The translations under genes and the position numbers were made by a program. Positions 22,501 to 33,754 of a stretch of 64,000 bases of DNA are shown here, piece after piece. The DNA is from Pseudo-nitzschia pungens (Eukaryota > Bacillariophyta > Bacillariophyceae > Bacillariales > Bacillariaceae): NCBI GenBank assembly GCA_037355855.1, contig CM074764.1, forward strand, positions 1,860,001 through 1,924,000, read 5' to 3'. Under the pieces are notes generated by a model that worked only from the letters and a program-made list of their open reading frames with translations, had not been told where the DNA came from and made no database searches. Within the stretch, counting starts at the first letter, position 1. Each line of letters starts with the position of its first letter.

Positions 22501-24320
22501 GGGTTGACGATCATGGAGAGTGGGGTCAGAGATATGGTTGAGTAAGCCAGCAATATATTGCATGCAGTGAAACCATAGGTGAGGGGGAGTTCCAGTTCGG
22601 TTCATGACACGATTGACAGTTCGGAGAAAAGTCTGATAACGCCGTTCAAACTTGTTTTGGTGTTGGTAGTAAGGTTCAGATTGCCAGAGCCGAATCCAAA
22701 GGAGGCGAAGGTAATCAAGGACACGGTTGCTGGCCTGGTATTTGCCAGAGTCACAAAGCAGGCGAAGTGGGCGTCCCCAGGTGCGAACGAAATTCTGAAA
22801 GCAAGAGAGAAAATCACCAGTGGTCTTCATGGGTTCGACGTGAATGATGTGTGAGAGCCGACCAAAGAAGAGTTGAGCCATTTTGGAACCACCATCGATG
22901 GAGGGGGTATCACAATAGATGGCGTCGGAGAGGACATCATCATGGAAGGGGCGCACATTCATGGCAGGCTGAGGAGTGTTATAGCGCTTGAAGAGGTTGC
23001 CATCAGGGCTGTTGGGCATGGAACCATACTGAGTGGAGTTTTGAAAGGTGGCATGGATCCTGTCAATGGGAATCCAAGCAAAGAAAGGTTTCAGGGCGGC
23101 AAAGTCATGAGAGGTGGCAGCAGAGGTGCAAGGCCGATTGGTGGCATGGAGAGTGTCATCAGAGGAAGAGACGTCATCGTCAGGTGGCTCAAGAAGAGAT
23201 TGGAAAGCAGTGAAGGCGCAGCGAGCGAGAAGTTCACTGTGGAAATAGTCAGCATCATGAAGCCAAAACAGGCCGGCAGCAGATGCAGAGACAGAAGGGC
23301 CATCGTTGTCAATGCTCGGGACGGGAACAAACTCGTGGAAGTGAACACTAGAGCCAGAATTAAGGAGGTCGGTGTGGAACTGGGTGGAGGGATCGAGGGG
23401 CCGGGGTTTGAGATTGCGAGGGTTGCCTGTAATGTCGATGTCAGGATGAGGAAGATCCGTTGCAGTGTCAGGGTATAAGGACACAAACGATGGATCACTG
23501 GCATGGTAGTCTTGATCAAGGAGAGTAGGATCCCAGAATTGGTCAGAGGTCATGATCACATGTGGTAGGGAATCATATTCGGCTTGGGTGAATTTTCGCA
23601 TGCGTAGGTATGGTAATCCATGTTGGATGGAAAGTGGGAAAACAAAGCCATCAGGAGTGGAGATGATTTGTTTGCCACCGGATTTAATTGATTTGTCATC
23701 AACGATGAGGTGGTGAGCTTCCAATTGAGCAGAGGAGATGATGGAGTCATGTTTCCCAGTGTAGGCACATTCATGAAAAATGAGGATGACAGGACCACGG
23801 TTAGAGTGACAGTAAGCACCAGCAGTAGCAATGGGAATGTTTTGCATTTGGTGGTTGTTGATGCCAGTGACATTTACAAACCGTTTGGGTACGTCAACAG
23901 AGATAAGGGAAGCATCGCGACCAATGATACAACCGTTAGCACCACGATCAATCATTGCAAGGTTGGGAGTGGAAAAGCGACCCTGACTGCAGCAGTATGT
24001 GTTGTGGAGACAAGCCGACCAGTTGTGGGGGCTGGTGTGTTGCTGGAGTAGGTGGGTGACAGACTGGCAAGCAACGGGGTCATCAAAGCGAGCAACAACT
24101 GAGCTGGAACCATCAGCCATGCGAGCAACAAGTTGAGTGGGTGGTTTGGGCTTGTTGTCAGCAAGGAGCCGGGCAGGGTGACCAGGTGACATGGAAGAAG
24201 CAAGTGGAAGTTGGGAATTGCAGGGGGGCTTGCTGGTGGAGCCTCGAGTGTTGAGACGGTTGGAAAGTTCCTGGAAGGAGCCAGTGGGAGTGGTACCATG
24301 TTGACGTGCAATCCACTGGG
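19532..24320 (-). pseudogene. Copia 2 pol (C-terminal gag, protease, integrase, RT, RNase H), broken
   Basis: Continues the gag frame from 44896 after element N (the reading ...LVTQ/WIARQHG spans the insertion). The protease-like site is MIDRGANGCI and integrase is YCDTPSIDGG...LLCDSGKY...NKFERRYQ. A chromodomain-like segment follows, then RT with YVDDL. The 17-bp duplication ending the frame (near 20380-20410) is the same as in Copia 1, but the later 4-bp compensating insertion is absent, so RNase H lies in another frame (20323 down to 19694). Within it a CGA Arg codon seen in Copia 3 (YHYV-R-GM) is TGA. The natural stop would be at 19532-19534. Confidence 0.87.
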
Positions 24321-24653
24321 TGTTAAAATGTAGCTGAAACAGGGTTTAAGCTGATAGGTCCTAAGGCAGGCTTGGAGATATACAGCAGGAGCAGCAAACC
24401 GGTTGAGGTGCCGGTCTGTTCTATCGATAGTCTCGGATTCACCACTACGATCGAACGAATCGACCAGATCTATTCTAACTACTACCTGTGGGCTCAGTCA
24501 GTTAGATCTTAGGCTTGTAGTTCTACAAGAAGCTGCTGAAGAAGCAGGATGTAAGTATCAAGGTATTCAAATCAGAGTTAAACTAAAGATGTGAGGACAG
24601 CAAGCTTGTCGAGGATTCGACGTTGCTGTCTTGTTAGTGCTACCGGGTGTTCT
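24321..24653 (-). repeat. Left (3') LTR of element N, first part
   Basis: Starts tgttaaaatgtagctgaaacagg. It is cut by Gypsy G after gggtgttct; the uninterrupted form gggtgttctgcttgctg is preserved in the right LTR near 44720. Confidence 0.93.
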
Positions 24654-25027
24654 TGTCGTATGTCTCAGAACTACGACACACAAGAAATATACAAGAAACA
24701 AACCATTTATATTTTAAGAAACAAAACAATGTTTCTATCTACTTCAAGGTTCTCTATGACCTATGTCCCGACTCAGGTTCTCTATGACCTTTTAGGTTCT
24801 TTGAAGAACTGTTCTTTATGTTCCTTATGTTCTTCAAAACCATTCCGAGCTTCTTTACGTCTGTTTGTTTTAGTCTCAAAGATAAAACAACACGACGTTG
24901 TACGAGAAACATTCTATTTTATCTTTTATCTAATTTCATTCATAATTCCTTAATTCAGAAATTATCAACACAACTATTTCTATCTTCTATCTTCGGTCGT
25001 TTTCTTCTGGTTTCCAGAGATACGACA
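24654..25027 (+). repeat. 5' LTR of Gypsy G
   Basis: 374 bp, tgtcgtatgtctcag...gagatacgaca, with inverted termini tgtcgta/tacgaca. It contains two copies of ggttctctatgacc about 34 bp apart, a possible enhancer-like repeat. Confidence 0.96.
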
Positions 25028-25440
25028 CTGTAATTACAGTCGATTAATACGACGACCACCATTGTCAATTCTTTGAATTGATTATAATTCTTAACCTATC
25101 TTCATCCGGATAATTAACCTACTCATACCATTTAACCTTACGGTACCTCAACACGTACCATACCATACCTTCCAAGGTTAAGGTTACCAACATCATACCA
25201 ACCTTCGATCATCCATACCTTCGGTCATTCATACCTTCGGTCATTCCTTCGGTCATTTATTTTTAAGTTTATTTTTTATACTTAAGCAAACAAGCTTAAG
25301 GTTCTCCGACAACACTTGACAACCACTTCCCTTAACTACAAGTTGTCTAAGGTATCCACCAATACCTTCTCACTTATATATATACTATATATACCAACAC
25401 ATATATACCTACACATACCCAGCAGTACCCAGCAACAACC
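25028..25440 (+). other. Gypsy G leader
   Basis: Untranslated sequence from LTR to ATG. It begins ctgtaattacagtcgatt, a small palindrome where the primer-binding site should be; no tRNA complement was identified. Around 25135-25260 it holds repeats of taccataccttcggtcatt. No gene. Confidence 0.7.
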
Positions 25441-28400
25441 ATGTCTTCTATTACACCTCTTCCATTTAAGTTCGACTTCGAACCAGAAGAACTTGAAAAG
25501 GCTGAGTACAAACGTGTTATAACCACTGAAACTGAGACTGAAACAACTAAGATAAAGGTTAGCTTTATCACTACAACGTCCACTCTCTTACAATTGCTTC
25601 ATTCTATTTATGAATTCACCGAAGCGCGTCATGCCATGGGTTGGACAACAGGCCCAAAACTATATGCCAAGTTCCCAGACATTCTACGAAACTATTCTGA
25701 TAAGACTTGGTGGAGGACCAACATCATTGGACATACTGAAACGGTGCCTCATTTTGACGACGACGTTCGTGCCTTCATTCGGTTCAAGTTCTCTAACAAC
25801 AATGACGTCTATCGAAACCACAAACGATTCCTTTCTCAGATCAAAAAGACTACTTCCATGACTGTTTCCAGCTTTGTTTCCTTGGTCACTTACCATAACA
25901 ATGTGGTGCTTCCTTTGTTACCTGGTGCTCCAACTACTGCTGCAGATGCCATCATTCCTGAGGATGATTTTAAAAGCCTCATTTACGATTCCATGCCATC
26001 TGATTGGAAAGACACCTATGAAGATCATCATTCACCCTATGATGACACTCTTGCTGATATTATCACAAGAATGGAACGTTATTGTACCAAGGCCAATCGT
26101 AGGAACAACAACAACAGCAACAACACCAACAATTCCAACAAGTCCTCCAACAGACAAACTGGTAAAAATCGGAACAACAACAACCGTCGTTCTGGCAACA
26201 ACAACGGTCGGCGTTCGAACAACAACAACAATTCCTCACAGAATTCTCCCGCCAGTTCCAACTCTAATTCCAACAACAGAATCAAGGATACAGACCCATG
26301 TCCTATTCATCCTGGTAGCAACCATACTTGGGGTCAATGTTTCAAAAATATTGACAATCCTAATGGCAAGCGTCGTGGTCCTTCCAACAATAACAACAAT
26401 CGGTCTTCAGCTGATGCAAATGCAGCAACAAGCTCTGCAAACAGCTCCCGCACTTCTTCAGTGACAACTCCCAGCAATCCACCTTCTTCCGTTGATGGTC
26501 ATGTTTGCACCTTTATTTCTCCACCTGAAGATGTTTGGGTTGACCTCTTTCATGTCAACGCTGAAATTGATGAAGCCTATTATCATCAGGACCTCCAACG
26601 CTTCCCAATTAAACCATCCACTGCTGATGATACACCTCTTGCTGAAGTGTTCACAGCCCCTGCTGATCCACATGATCCTTCCATTGTTCTATCTCCAGCT
26701 CCACCAGATCCAAATCCTGAACCCTTTGAACCACTGATTTCCAAACCTTGCACTGATTTGGCTCCCACTACATTGACTACATGCAAATCCATCAACGATA
26801 TCTCCGGCAAATTCTATTTCAAAACCCTCTTTGATAGTGGCTCCACATTTGAATTAATCTCCAAAAAGCAGATCCCCTCAAACATTCCCATCCATGTCCT
26901 TGAATCTCCAATTGGATTGGATACTCCCAATGGCAAGTTTAAATGCGCTGAATATGTTTATCTTACTGACATTATGTTTCCAGAACTCTCTTATTCCAGG
27001 CGTGTTAAGCACTTGACTTGTTTTGTGGTTGACAACATGTACTATGATCTGATCATTGGACGTGCCACTATGAAGAATCTTGCCATCAAAATGGATTTTG
27101 AAGCCTCCCTTGTCTCTTGGTTTGATAAGGACATGCCCTTCCATCCACGATCCTACTTCACCAATCAAACCTTGGTTCAGAAGATTATCAGCAATGAACC
27201 CTACTCCATTGCTGAAGCCTACATCGCGCAAACCTCTCAATCCTACGTTGATAGTGCAACCAAATATGAGAAAACTGATTTGCAAGAACTGGTTTCCAAC
27301 CAAACCCATCTTTCCAGTGACCAACAATCCCAGTTGCTTCAGATTCTCTCCAAACACCATCCTCTGTTTGAAGGTCTCTCTCATAGAGAACTTGGAATTT
27401 TCCCCCACAAGGAATTCCACATTGAACTCCAACCGGGTGCAAAACCATATCATATCAAGCAGCCCTACAGTATCCCTATCCATCAACAAGACGCTGTTAA
27501 AACTGAACTCCTTCGCCAAGTGAAACTTGGAATTCTTGAAAGATGTTATGCAACTGAGTGGGGTATGCCAACTTTTGTTGTCCCCAAGCCGGATGGCTCC
27601 TGCAGAATCATTTCTGATTTTCGTGAACTTAACAAAGTCACCAAGAAACTCCACTATCCTTTGCCCAAGATCCAAGATATCTTCCATCGCCGCCGTGGGT
27701 TCAAATATGTCACCCTTATTGATGTCAGCATGCAATTCCATACCTTCAAATTGGATGAGCCTTCCACTTGGCTCTGTGTGCTTGTCACTCCTTTTGGCAA
27801 ATTCAGATTGCTGAGACTTCCAATGGGTTTCCTCAACTCTCCAAGCTGGGCGCAAGGCTGTATGGAATCCCTTTTTATCAACCTCAACAGTGTTGAAGTC
27901 TATATTGATGACATTGGTATCTTCTCCAGCGACTTTCAATCCCACTGCAAAACTGTCTCCACTGTTTTGTCCATCCTGCAAGCCAACAACTTCTCTGTTA
28001 AGCCTGCCAAATGCCACTGGTTCCAACAACGCGCTCCTTGGCTTGGACATATCATCACCACCACTGGCATTCTTCCAAATCCCAACAAGATTGCTCCCAT
28101 TTTGAAACTGGCTTTTCCAAAAAGCACCACTGATCTGCGTTCCTTCATTGGCATGATTAATTTCTATCGGGCTCATTGGCGCAAGCGCGCTGAGATTTTG
28201 GCTCCTCTCACTGCCCTCTCTGGAAAGGCCCGTGGACCGGTCAAGCCAACTCCTGAATTGCTCGCTGCCTTCAAAGCTGCCAAAACCATGATTGCTGAGG
28301 AAATTCTCCTCACATATCCTGATCCTAATCTCCCTTATGATGTCTACACTGATGCCTCCGATTATCAAATTGGTGCTGTCATTATTCAAAATGGTAAAAT

Positions 28401-29985
28401 TGTTGCATGTTTCTCCCGGAAACTCACTTCCACTCAGCTCAAATATCCAACCATTGACAAAGAAATGCTTTGTATTGTGGAAGTCTTCAAAGAATATCGG
28501 ACTATTCTTTGGGGTGCAATTATTTTTGTTTACACTGACCATGAAAACCTCACTCGTCAAAATCTCAATTCCAACAGAATTATGACCTGGCGCATGCTCC
28601 TTGAAGACTTCAGTCCTGTTTTCAAGTTCATCCAAGGCAAAGATAACATCCTGGCTGATGCCCTCTCGCGCCTTCCCTTGGAGGAGGAGCAGGGTTTGCC
28701 TTCTGTTTCTCCTTCCCAAGATTCCAAAGATTCCAAAGATCCAAACATTCAGCCAATCTCCAAGGTTGACACTTCTGATCTTTCCATTGCTGATCTTTTT
28801 ATCAATTACCCTGCAGATCTTCCTGCATATCCTCTGCGTTTTGATGCTCTCGCCAAGGCTCAAGCAGCAGATTCCTCCATCCAGAACACCAAGCATTATT
28901 CTACCAAAGATTTCGCTGGTACTGACCTCAAGGTTTATTCTAAAAACAACCAAACCAAAATTGTCCTTCCAAAAGCGCTTGTCCAAGACACCATCAACTG
29001 GTATCATCATGTCCTTGGTCATGCAGGCGCTGAACGTTTGACTAGAACCATCTCCATGCTCATCTATTCTCCAGGCCTCAAGGATGCTGTTGCTCAATAT
29101 TGCAAGACTTGTGATGCTTGTCAACGTCACAAAAATACCCACATTTCTTATGGGCATCTTGCAACTCGTGAAGAACTCTCCATCCCTTGGGAAACTATTG
29201 CAATTGACACCATTGGCCCTTGGAATGTCAATATCCCAAATATTGGTAATGTTGAATTTAATGGTTTCACCATTATGGATATGTGCACTAACCTCCTTGA
29301 AATCAAACGTGCTCCACAGATGAATCCCTCAGGTAAAATGTCCATCTATGCATTAAACGATGCATGGCTTTCTCGCTATCCAAAACCCAGCAGATGCATT
29401 TTTGATCAAGGTTCTGAATACCTCAATGTTGATTTTCAATCTCACCTTATTAACCTTGACATCAAGCCTGTTCCAACCACAGTCAAAAATCCTCAAGCGA
29501 ATGCTGTTTTAGAACGTGTGCATGATACTATGAAATCTGCCATGCGCACTGAACTTCATGCTAATCCTCCTCAGGATTTGCAACAAGCTATTGACCTCAT
29601 TGACAATGTTTTTGCCTCTGCTCAATTTGCTGTCAGATGCACTGTGCATAAAACATTTGGTGTTTCACCTGGAGCTATTGCCTTCCATCGTGATATGTTC
29701 CTTCCAATCCCTATCATCACTGATATCAAACTCCTCAGATCCAAACGCCAATCTGTTATTAATCAGAATGCGCTCAGAGAAAACAAGCGTCGTAAACACC
29801 ATGACTACAACATTGGTGATCAGATCATGATCTTCAACTACAAGACTGATGCGCTTGGTTCCAGAGCAATTGGCCCATTCACCATCACTCAAGTCCACAC
29901 TAATGGCACTGTATCTTTCCTTCGCAATGAACACATCATTGAACGGATCAATCTCAGACGTATCAAGCCTTATCATTCCCCATGA
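25441..29985 (+). CDS. Gypsy G gag-pol polyprotein
   Basis: A 1514-residue single-frame polyprotein starting at ATG 25441. Residues 1-220 are gag; about 220-330 is an Asn/Ser-rich linker. CPIHPGSNHTWGQC near 282-295 is a CxH...C zinc-knuckle-like cluster of the type many algal Gypsy gags carry. The protease motif LFDSGSTFELI lies near 461-471. RT has VVPKPDGSCRIISDFRELN and VEVYIDDIG (near 818-826). RNase H has YDVYTDASDYQIGA (near 967) and DNILADALSRLP. The integrase zinc region is HHVLGHAG...CKTCDACQ (near 1188-1228), and the catalytic residues sit in IDTIGPW, FDQGSEYL and NAVLERVH. The C-terminus has a GPY/F-like block (GPFTITQVHTNG) and no chromodomain. All expected catalytic residues are present. 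Confidence 0.95.
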   Translation: MSSITPLPFKFDFEPEELEKAEYKRVITTETETETTKIKVSFITTTSTLLQLLHSIYEFTEARHAMGWTTGPKLYAKFPDILRNYSDKTWWRTNIIGHTETVPHFDDDVRAFIRFKFSNNNDVYRNHKRFLSQIKKTTSMTVSSFVSLVTYHNNVVLPLLPGAPTTAADAIIPEDDFKSLIYDSMPSDWKDTYEDHHSPYDDTLADIITRMERYCTKANRRNNNNSNNTNNSNKSSNRQTGKNRNNNNRRSGNNNGRRSNNNNNSSQNSPASSNSNSNNRIKDTDPCPIHPGSNHTWGQCFKNIDNPNGKRRGPSNNNNNRSSADANAATSSANSSRTSSVTTPSNPPSSVDGHVCTFISPPEDVWVDLFHVNAEIDEAYYHQDLQRFPIKPSTADDTPLAEVFTAPADPHDPSIVLSPAPPDPNPEPFEPLISKPCTDLAPTTLTTCKSINDISGKFYFKTLFDSGSTFELISKKQIPSNIPIHVLESPIGLDTPNGKFKCAEYVYLTDIMFPELSYSRRVKHLTCFVVDNMYYDLIIGRATMKNLAIKMDFEASLVSWFDKDMPFHPRSYFTNQTLVQKIISNEPYSIAEAYIAQTSQSYVDSATKYEKTDLQELVSNQTHLSSDQQSQLLQILSKHHPLFEGLSHRELGIFPHKEFHIELQPGAKPYHIKQPYSIPIHQQDAVKTELLRQVKLGILERCYATEWGMPTFVVPKPDGSCRIISDFRELNKVTKKLHYPLPKIQDIFHRRRGFKYVTLIDVSMQFHTFKLDEPSTWLCVLVTPFGKFRLLRLPMGFLNSPSWAQGCMESLFINLNSVEVYIDDIGIFSSDFQSHCKTVSTVLSILQANNFSVKPAKCHWFQQRAPWLGHIITTTGILPNPNKIAPILKLAFPKSTTDLRSFIGMINFYRAHWRKRAEILAPLTALSGKARGPVKPTPELLAAFKAAKTMIAEEILLTYPDPNLPYDVYTDASDYQIGAVIIQNGKIVACFSRKLTSTQLKYPTIDKEMLCIVEVFKEYRTILWGAIIFVYTDHENLTRQNLNSNRIMTWRMLLEDFSPVFKFIQGKDNILADALSRLPLEEEQGLPSVSPSQDSKDSKDPNIQPISKVDTSDLSIADLFINYPADLPAYPLRFDALAKAQAADSSIQNTKHYSTKDFAGTDLKVYSKNNQTKIVLPKALVQDTINWYHHVLGHAGAERLTRTISMLIYSPGLKDAVAQYCKTCDACQRHKNTHISYGHLATREELSIPWETIAIDTIGPWNVNIPNIGNVEFNGFTIMDMCTNLLEIKRAPQMNPSGKMSIYALNDAWLSRYPKPSRCIFDQGSEYLNVDFQSHLINLDIKPVPTTVKNPQANAVLERVHDTMKSAMRTELHANPPQDLQQAIDLIDNVFASAQFAVRCTVHKTFGVSPGAIAFHRDMFLPIPIITDIKLLRSKRQSVINQNALRENKRRKHHDYNIGDQIMIFNYKTDALGSRAIGPFTITQVHTNGTVSFLRNEHIIERINLRRIKPYHSP

Positions 29986-30011
29986 GATCTTTTCAAGTTC
30001 AAGATCTATCT

Positions 30012-30026
30012 CGAGAAGAAAGATAA
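30012..30026 (+). other. Polypurine tract of Gypsy G
   Basis: The purine-rich run gagaagaaagataa lies directly against the 3' LTR and probably primes plus-strand synthesis. Confidence 0.7.
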
Positions 30027-30400
30027 TGTCGTATGTCTCAGAACTACGACACACAAGAAATATACAAGAAACAAACCATTTATATTTTAAGAAACAAAAC
30101 AATGTTTCTATCTACTTCAAGGTTCTCTATGACCTATGTCCCGACTCAGGTTCTCTATGACCTTTTAGGTTCTTTGAAGAACTGTTCTTTATGTTCCTTA
30201 TGTTCTTCAAAACCATTCCGAGCTTCTTTACGTCTGTTTGTTTTAGTCTCAAAGATAAAACAACACGACGTTGTACGAGAAACATTCTATTTTATCTTTT
30301 ATCTAATTTCATTCATAATTCCTTAATTCAGAAATTATCAACACAACTATTTCTATCTTCTATCTTCGGTCGTTTTCTTCTGGTTTCCAGAGATACGACA
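30027..30400 (+). repeat. 3' LTR of Gypsy G
   Basis: 374 bp, reading identical to the 5' LTR, followed by the target duplicate gttct. Confidence 0.96.
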
Positions 30401-30405
30401 GTTCT

Positions 30406-30572
30406 GCTTGCTGTTTGTGTACAAATAGTACTGTATTTTGTTGTGTCTGTACAAGCAGTACTGGAACCCAGTAGAAAACTATTTCCGTGCACAATAGGCG
30501 CATGGAAAATAATATGCAACGTGTGACTGGATTGAATCCAGTCATGAACCGTGTTACGGTTACAATTTAACA
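30406..30572 (-). repeat. Left (3') LTR of element N, second part
   Basis: Resumes gcttgctgtttgtgtac after Gypsy G and ends ggttacaatttaaca. Together with 24321-24653 it gives 500 bp, the same length as the right LTR. The two N LTRs differ by several substitutions and two compensating 3-bp indels, so N is older than G. Confidence 0.92.
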
Positions 30573-31030
30573 CGCCCCATCTATGATTGCAGGAGCAAGA
30601 GGAACTTGCTCTGTATTCATGGACATAAGAACCGTAACACACAAGGAATGGAGAAGAGGATGGGCAATAGCACAAGAATTGCGCCCCATGTTGAATGAAG
30701 GATGGGCAATAGCGTATAGGGGAATACGCTCCATGTGGATGAGTAATTTCACAGAGCGTTAAGTTACGCCCCATGGTGTTGGAGCGTTAAGTTACGCCCC
30801 ATGTTGGTGGAGCGTTAAGTTACGCCCCATGTTGTTGGGTAATATCAGCTCACAGATCTTGGAGTAGCGCCCCATGTTGTGGACTGGATTGGGTCCAGGT
30901 ATGAAAGGTGTCATGGTTACAATTTAATACGCCCCATCCATGATTGCAGGAGCAAAATGAGCGTGCTCTGGATTCATGGACATGGTGACTGTGACACATA
31001 ATCAGAGGAGTCTGATCTTTTGATGTTTGT
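30573..31030 (-). repeat. Polypurine-tract-like repeat cluster of element N
   Basis: Directly inside the LTR is cgccccatc, the reverse of a gatggggcg polypurine tract. Related words (gcgccccatg, acgccccatg) recur near 30681, 30766, 30795, 30824, 30868 and 30929. The block from about 30885 to 31000 is a diverged second copy of the LTR end, tract and following 'catgattgcaggagcaa' (first copy 30525-30645). Element N thus carries about seven tract-like sequences near its 3' LTR. Confidence 0.7.
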
Positions 31031-31039
31031 TGATTCAGA

Positions 31040-33215
31040 TCAGAGCAATGGATCATATTGTAGCAATCGATTGTAGCAATCAATCGTAGCAATCGATCGA
31101 GCGTAGCAATCGATCGTAGCAATCGAGCGTAGCATTCAATCATAGCAATCGATCGTATTGATCTTGTATTGGATTGCAATTGATCGTATTGTAGTAATCG
31201 ATCGTAGCAATTGGTCGTATTGCTCTTGTGTCGGATTGCGATCGATCGTATTGAGCTGTCGTATTGATTGATTGTATTGATTGATCGTATTGACTGATCG
31301 TATTGACTGATCGTATTGACTGATCGTATTGATCGATCGTATTGGTCAATCGTATTGTATCAATTGATTGTATCACTTGATTGTAGCAAGTGATTGTATC
31401 AAGCGATCGCATTGAGCGTCGGTCGTATTGCAATGGATCGTATTGTAGAAATCGATCATGTTGTAGCAATCGATCGTATTGTTCTTTGATCGGATTGCAA
31501 TCGATCCTATTGAGCTATGAGTTATTGGATTAATCGGTCTCTTTGATGGATCGTATTGATCGGCGATTGTATGGAGCTGTCGTAGCAATCGATCGTATGG
31601 ATCGATCGTATTGAGCTATCGTATCAATCGATCGTAGTGTATCAATCGATCGTAGTGTATCAATCGATCGTAGTGTATTAAATGATCGTAGTGTATCAAT
31701 CGATCGTAGTGTGTCAATCGATCGTAGTGTGTCAATCGATCGTAGTGTGTCAATCGATCGTAGTGTATCAATCGATCGTAGTGTATCAATCGATCGTAGT
31801 GTATCAATCGATCGTAGTGTATCAATCGATCGTAGTGTATCAATCGATCGTAGTGTGTCAATCGATCGTAGTGTGTCAATCAATCGTAGTGTATCAATCG
31901 ATCGTATTGTAGTAATCGATCGTAGCAATCGATCGTAGTGTATAAATCAATCGTGGTGTATCAATCGATCGTAACAATCGATCGTAGTATTGATCTTGTC
32001 GCAATCGATCGTAGCAATCGATCGTATTGTAGTAATCGATCGTAGCAATCGATCGTAGTGTATCAATCGATCGTGGTGTATCAATCGATCGTAGCAATCG
32101 TATTGTAGCAATCAGTCGTATCAATCTTCAGTTCGATAGCAATCAATCTGAGCAAGCTTCGGTTGTAGTGATCATATAATGAATGTGCTGCTGTTCTTCA
32201 GCAAGGCTATCTTCTTGAATCGCCCCAGATAACTGAATGGGGAAGGACAGAAGCAATTGACGTTGTATGAAAGCAAGCGGATTGAGCGTCGATTGGATTG
32301 ATCTTCGAACGTGTTGAGCTATTGTAGCAATCGATCGTATTGAGCTTTGATCGCATTGGGTGTCAGTCGTGTTGAGTTATTGAAGCAATCGATCGCATCA
32401 TGCAATCGGAGCAGTCAAATCTCATTGGTGTTCGAGCTTGAGCTAGCGTAGCAATCGATCGTATGGATCGATTGTATTGAGCGGCAATCATACTGTGCTG
32501 ATCGAGCCTTCGTAGCAATCGAGTGTAGCTATCGATGGTATTGTAGTAAGCAAACGGATTGATCTTCGCCCGTAGTGAGCTGTCGTAGCAATTGCGGGAG
32601 GATCGTTGATCGTGTCCATCGTCGATCGTAGCCATCTTCAATCGTATCCATCTTCGATCGTATCCAGTCTGTGATCGTATCCAGTCTGTGATCGGATTGA
32701 GCTTCGATTGTATTGGGCTATTGTAGCGTAGTGAGCTTCAATCATGTTGAGGTATAATATGGATCTCGGTCGTATTGATCGTCGATTGTATTGAGCTATC
32801 GTATCAATTGATCGTATGGATCAATCGATTGATCTTCGATCCTATTGAGCTATCGTAGCAATCGATCGTATGGGTGGATCGTATCGATTGGCGATTGTAT
32901 GGAGCTATCGTATCAATCGATCGTATGGATCGATCGTATTGAGCTATCGTAGCAATCGATCGTATTGAGCTGCAATCATATTGAGCTGATCGAGCTATTG
33001 TAGCAATCGATCGTATTGCAGCAGTCAAACGTATTGAGCGAGCGTATGGTAGCAACCAAGCGTATTGTAGCAATCGGTCGTATAGAATCCGTGTGCTGTT
33101 GTTCTTCGAAGAGCAGAAAGGGAATGGGATTGCAGCGGAGATAGATGAGAGCTATCGATTGTATTGGGCTGGAGCAATCGATCGTAGCGATCTTCGATCG
33201 TAGAGATTATTCATT
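31040..33215. repeat. ATCGATCGTA-type satellite of element N
   Basis: About 2.2 kb built from short units around agcaatcgatcgta and attgatcgatcgta. The most regular part (31620-31905) has about sixteen 18-bp units of atcaatcgatcgtagtgt, with occasional a/g variants. Open frames across it only read RSIDTL-type hexapeptides because 18 is a multiple of three. Many units contain the palindrome ATCGAT. No start context, domain or codon pattern suggests a protein. Confidence 0.9.
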
Positions 33216-33754
33216 GAGTTTGGATCGACCGAACGTCGTGGATGTTTGATTGTATTGATTGAAGGCGCCATTGTGGTTGCTGGAAGCCAAGCCCTGGTGG
33301 TGATCAAATGAGAAACAAAGCAAGACGTCTTTGCCGTGTGCAGTGTGGACTGCGATGTGTTGCTGGGATTCGTTAAGCATTTGCTGTAGGCGTGTGCGCT
33401 GTAAGGGAATTGATGTACGCCCCAAGTTAGCAAGCTGTGGGCAGTTGTTCTGTAAGGGAGTAGATGTACGTCCCGTGTGCCAGTTGTGCTGTAAGGGAGT
33501 TGATGTACGCCCCATGGTAACAGGTAAGGACAAGCAAGGGGTGTAGTGTATCCAGCAGTTCTTTGGCAACAAAGTTATCTCATGAGGTCGCCCCAGATAA
33601 CTGAAGGGGAAAGAACGGGGATGATGAAATCAAGCAAGAATGGTGATCGAAAAGGTGGTACAACTGGGTGATGATGGCATCGCAGTGTCGGAGGGTAATG
33701 GTAGATAACACAGGGGGTATCCCACCAAACAGGCCGAAAGTAAGCAGAGGTGAC
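33216..33754. other. Element N internal spacer with smaller repeats
   Basis: Non-coding. It holds three imperfect repeats of ctgtaagggagttgatgtacgcccc (near 33399, 33450 and 33489). It also has a tcgccccagataactgaa block that repeats one near 32219. Ends with gtgac, the left target duplicate of Copia 3. Confidence 0.6.

Larger units (their letters stand above)
24654..30400 (+). mobile_element. Gypsy element G, complete and apparently intact LTR retrotransposon
   Basis: 5747 bp with two 374-bp LTRs that read as identical, flanked by gttct (24649-24653 and 30401-30405). Between them lie a 413-bp leader, one uninterrupted gag-pol frame of 1514 codons, and a purine-rich tract. It is inserted inside the left LTR of N. 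Identical LTRs plus an open frame make it the youngest-looking autonomous element in the window. Confidence 0.97.

Noticed and set aside
26878..29157. 759-codon frame antisense to Gypsy G pol
   Set aside because: It is exactly antisense to conserved RT/RNase H/IN codons and has no recognisable motif; a codon-bias shadow.
31530..31928. 132-codon frame of RSIDTL repeats and overlapping repeat frames on both strands
   Set aside because: The 18-bp satellite keeps several frames open at once; no domain, no start context, no conservation of protein over DNA.
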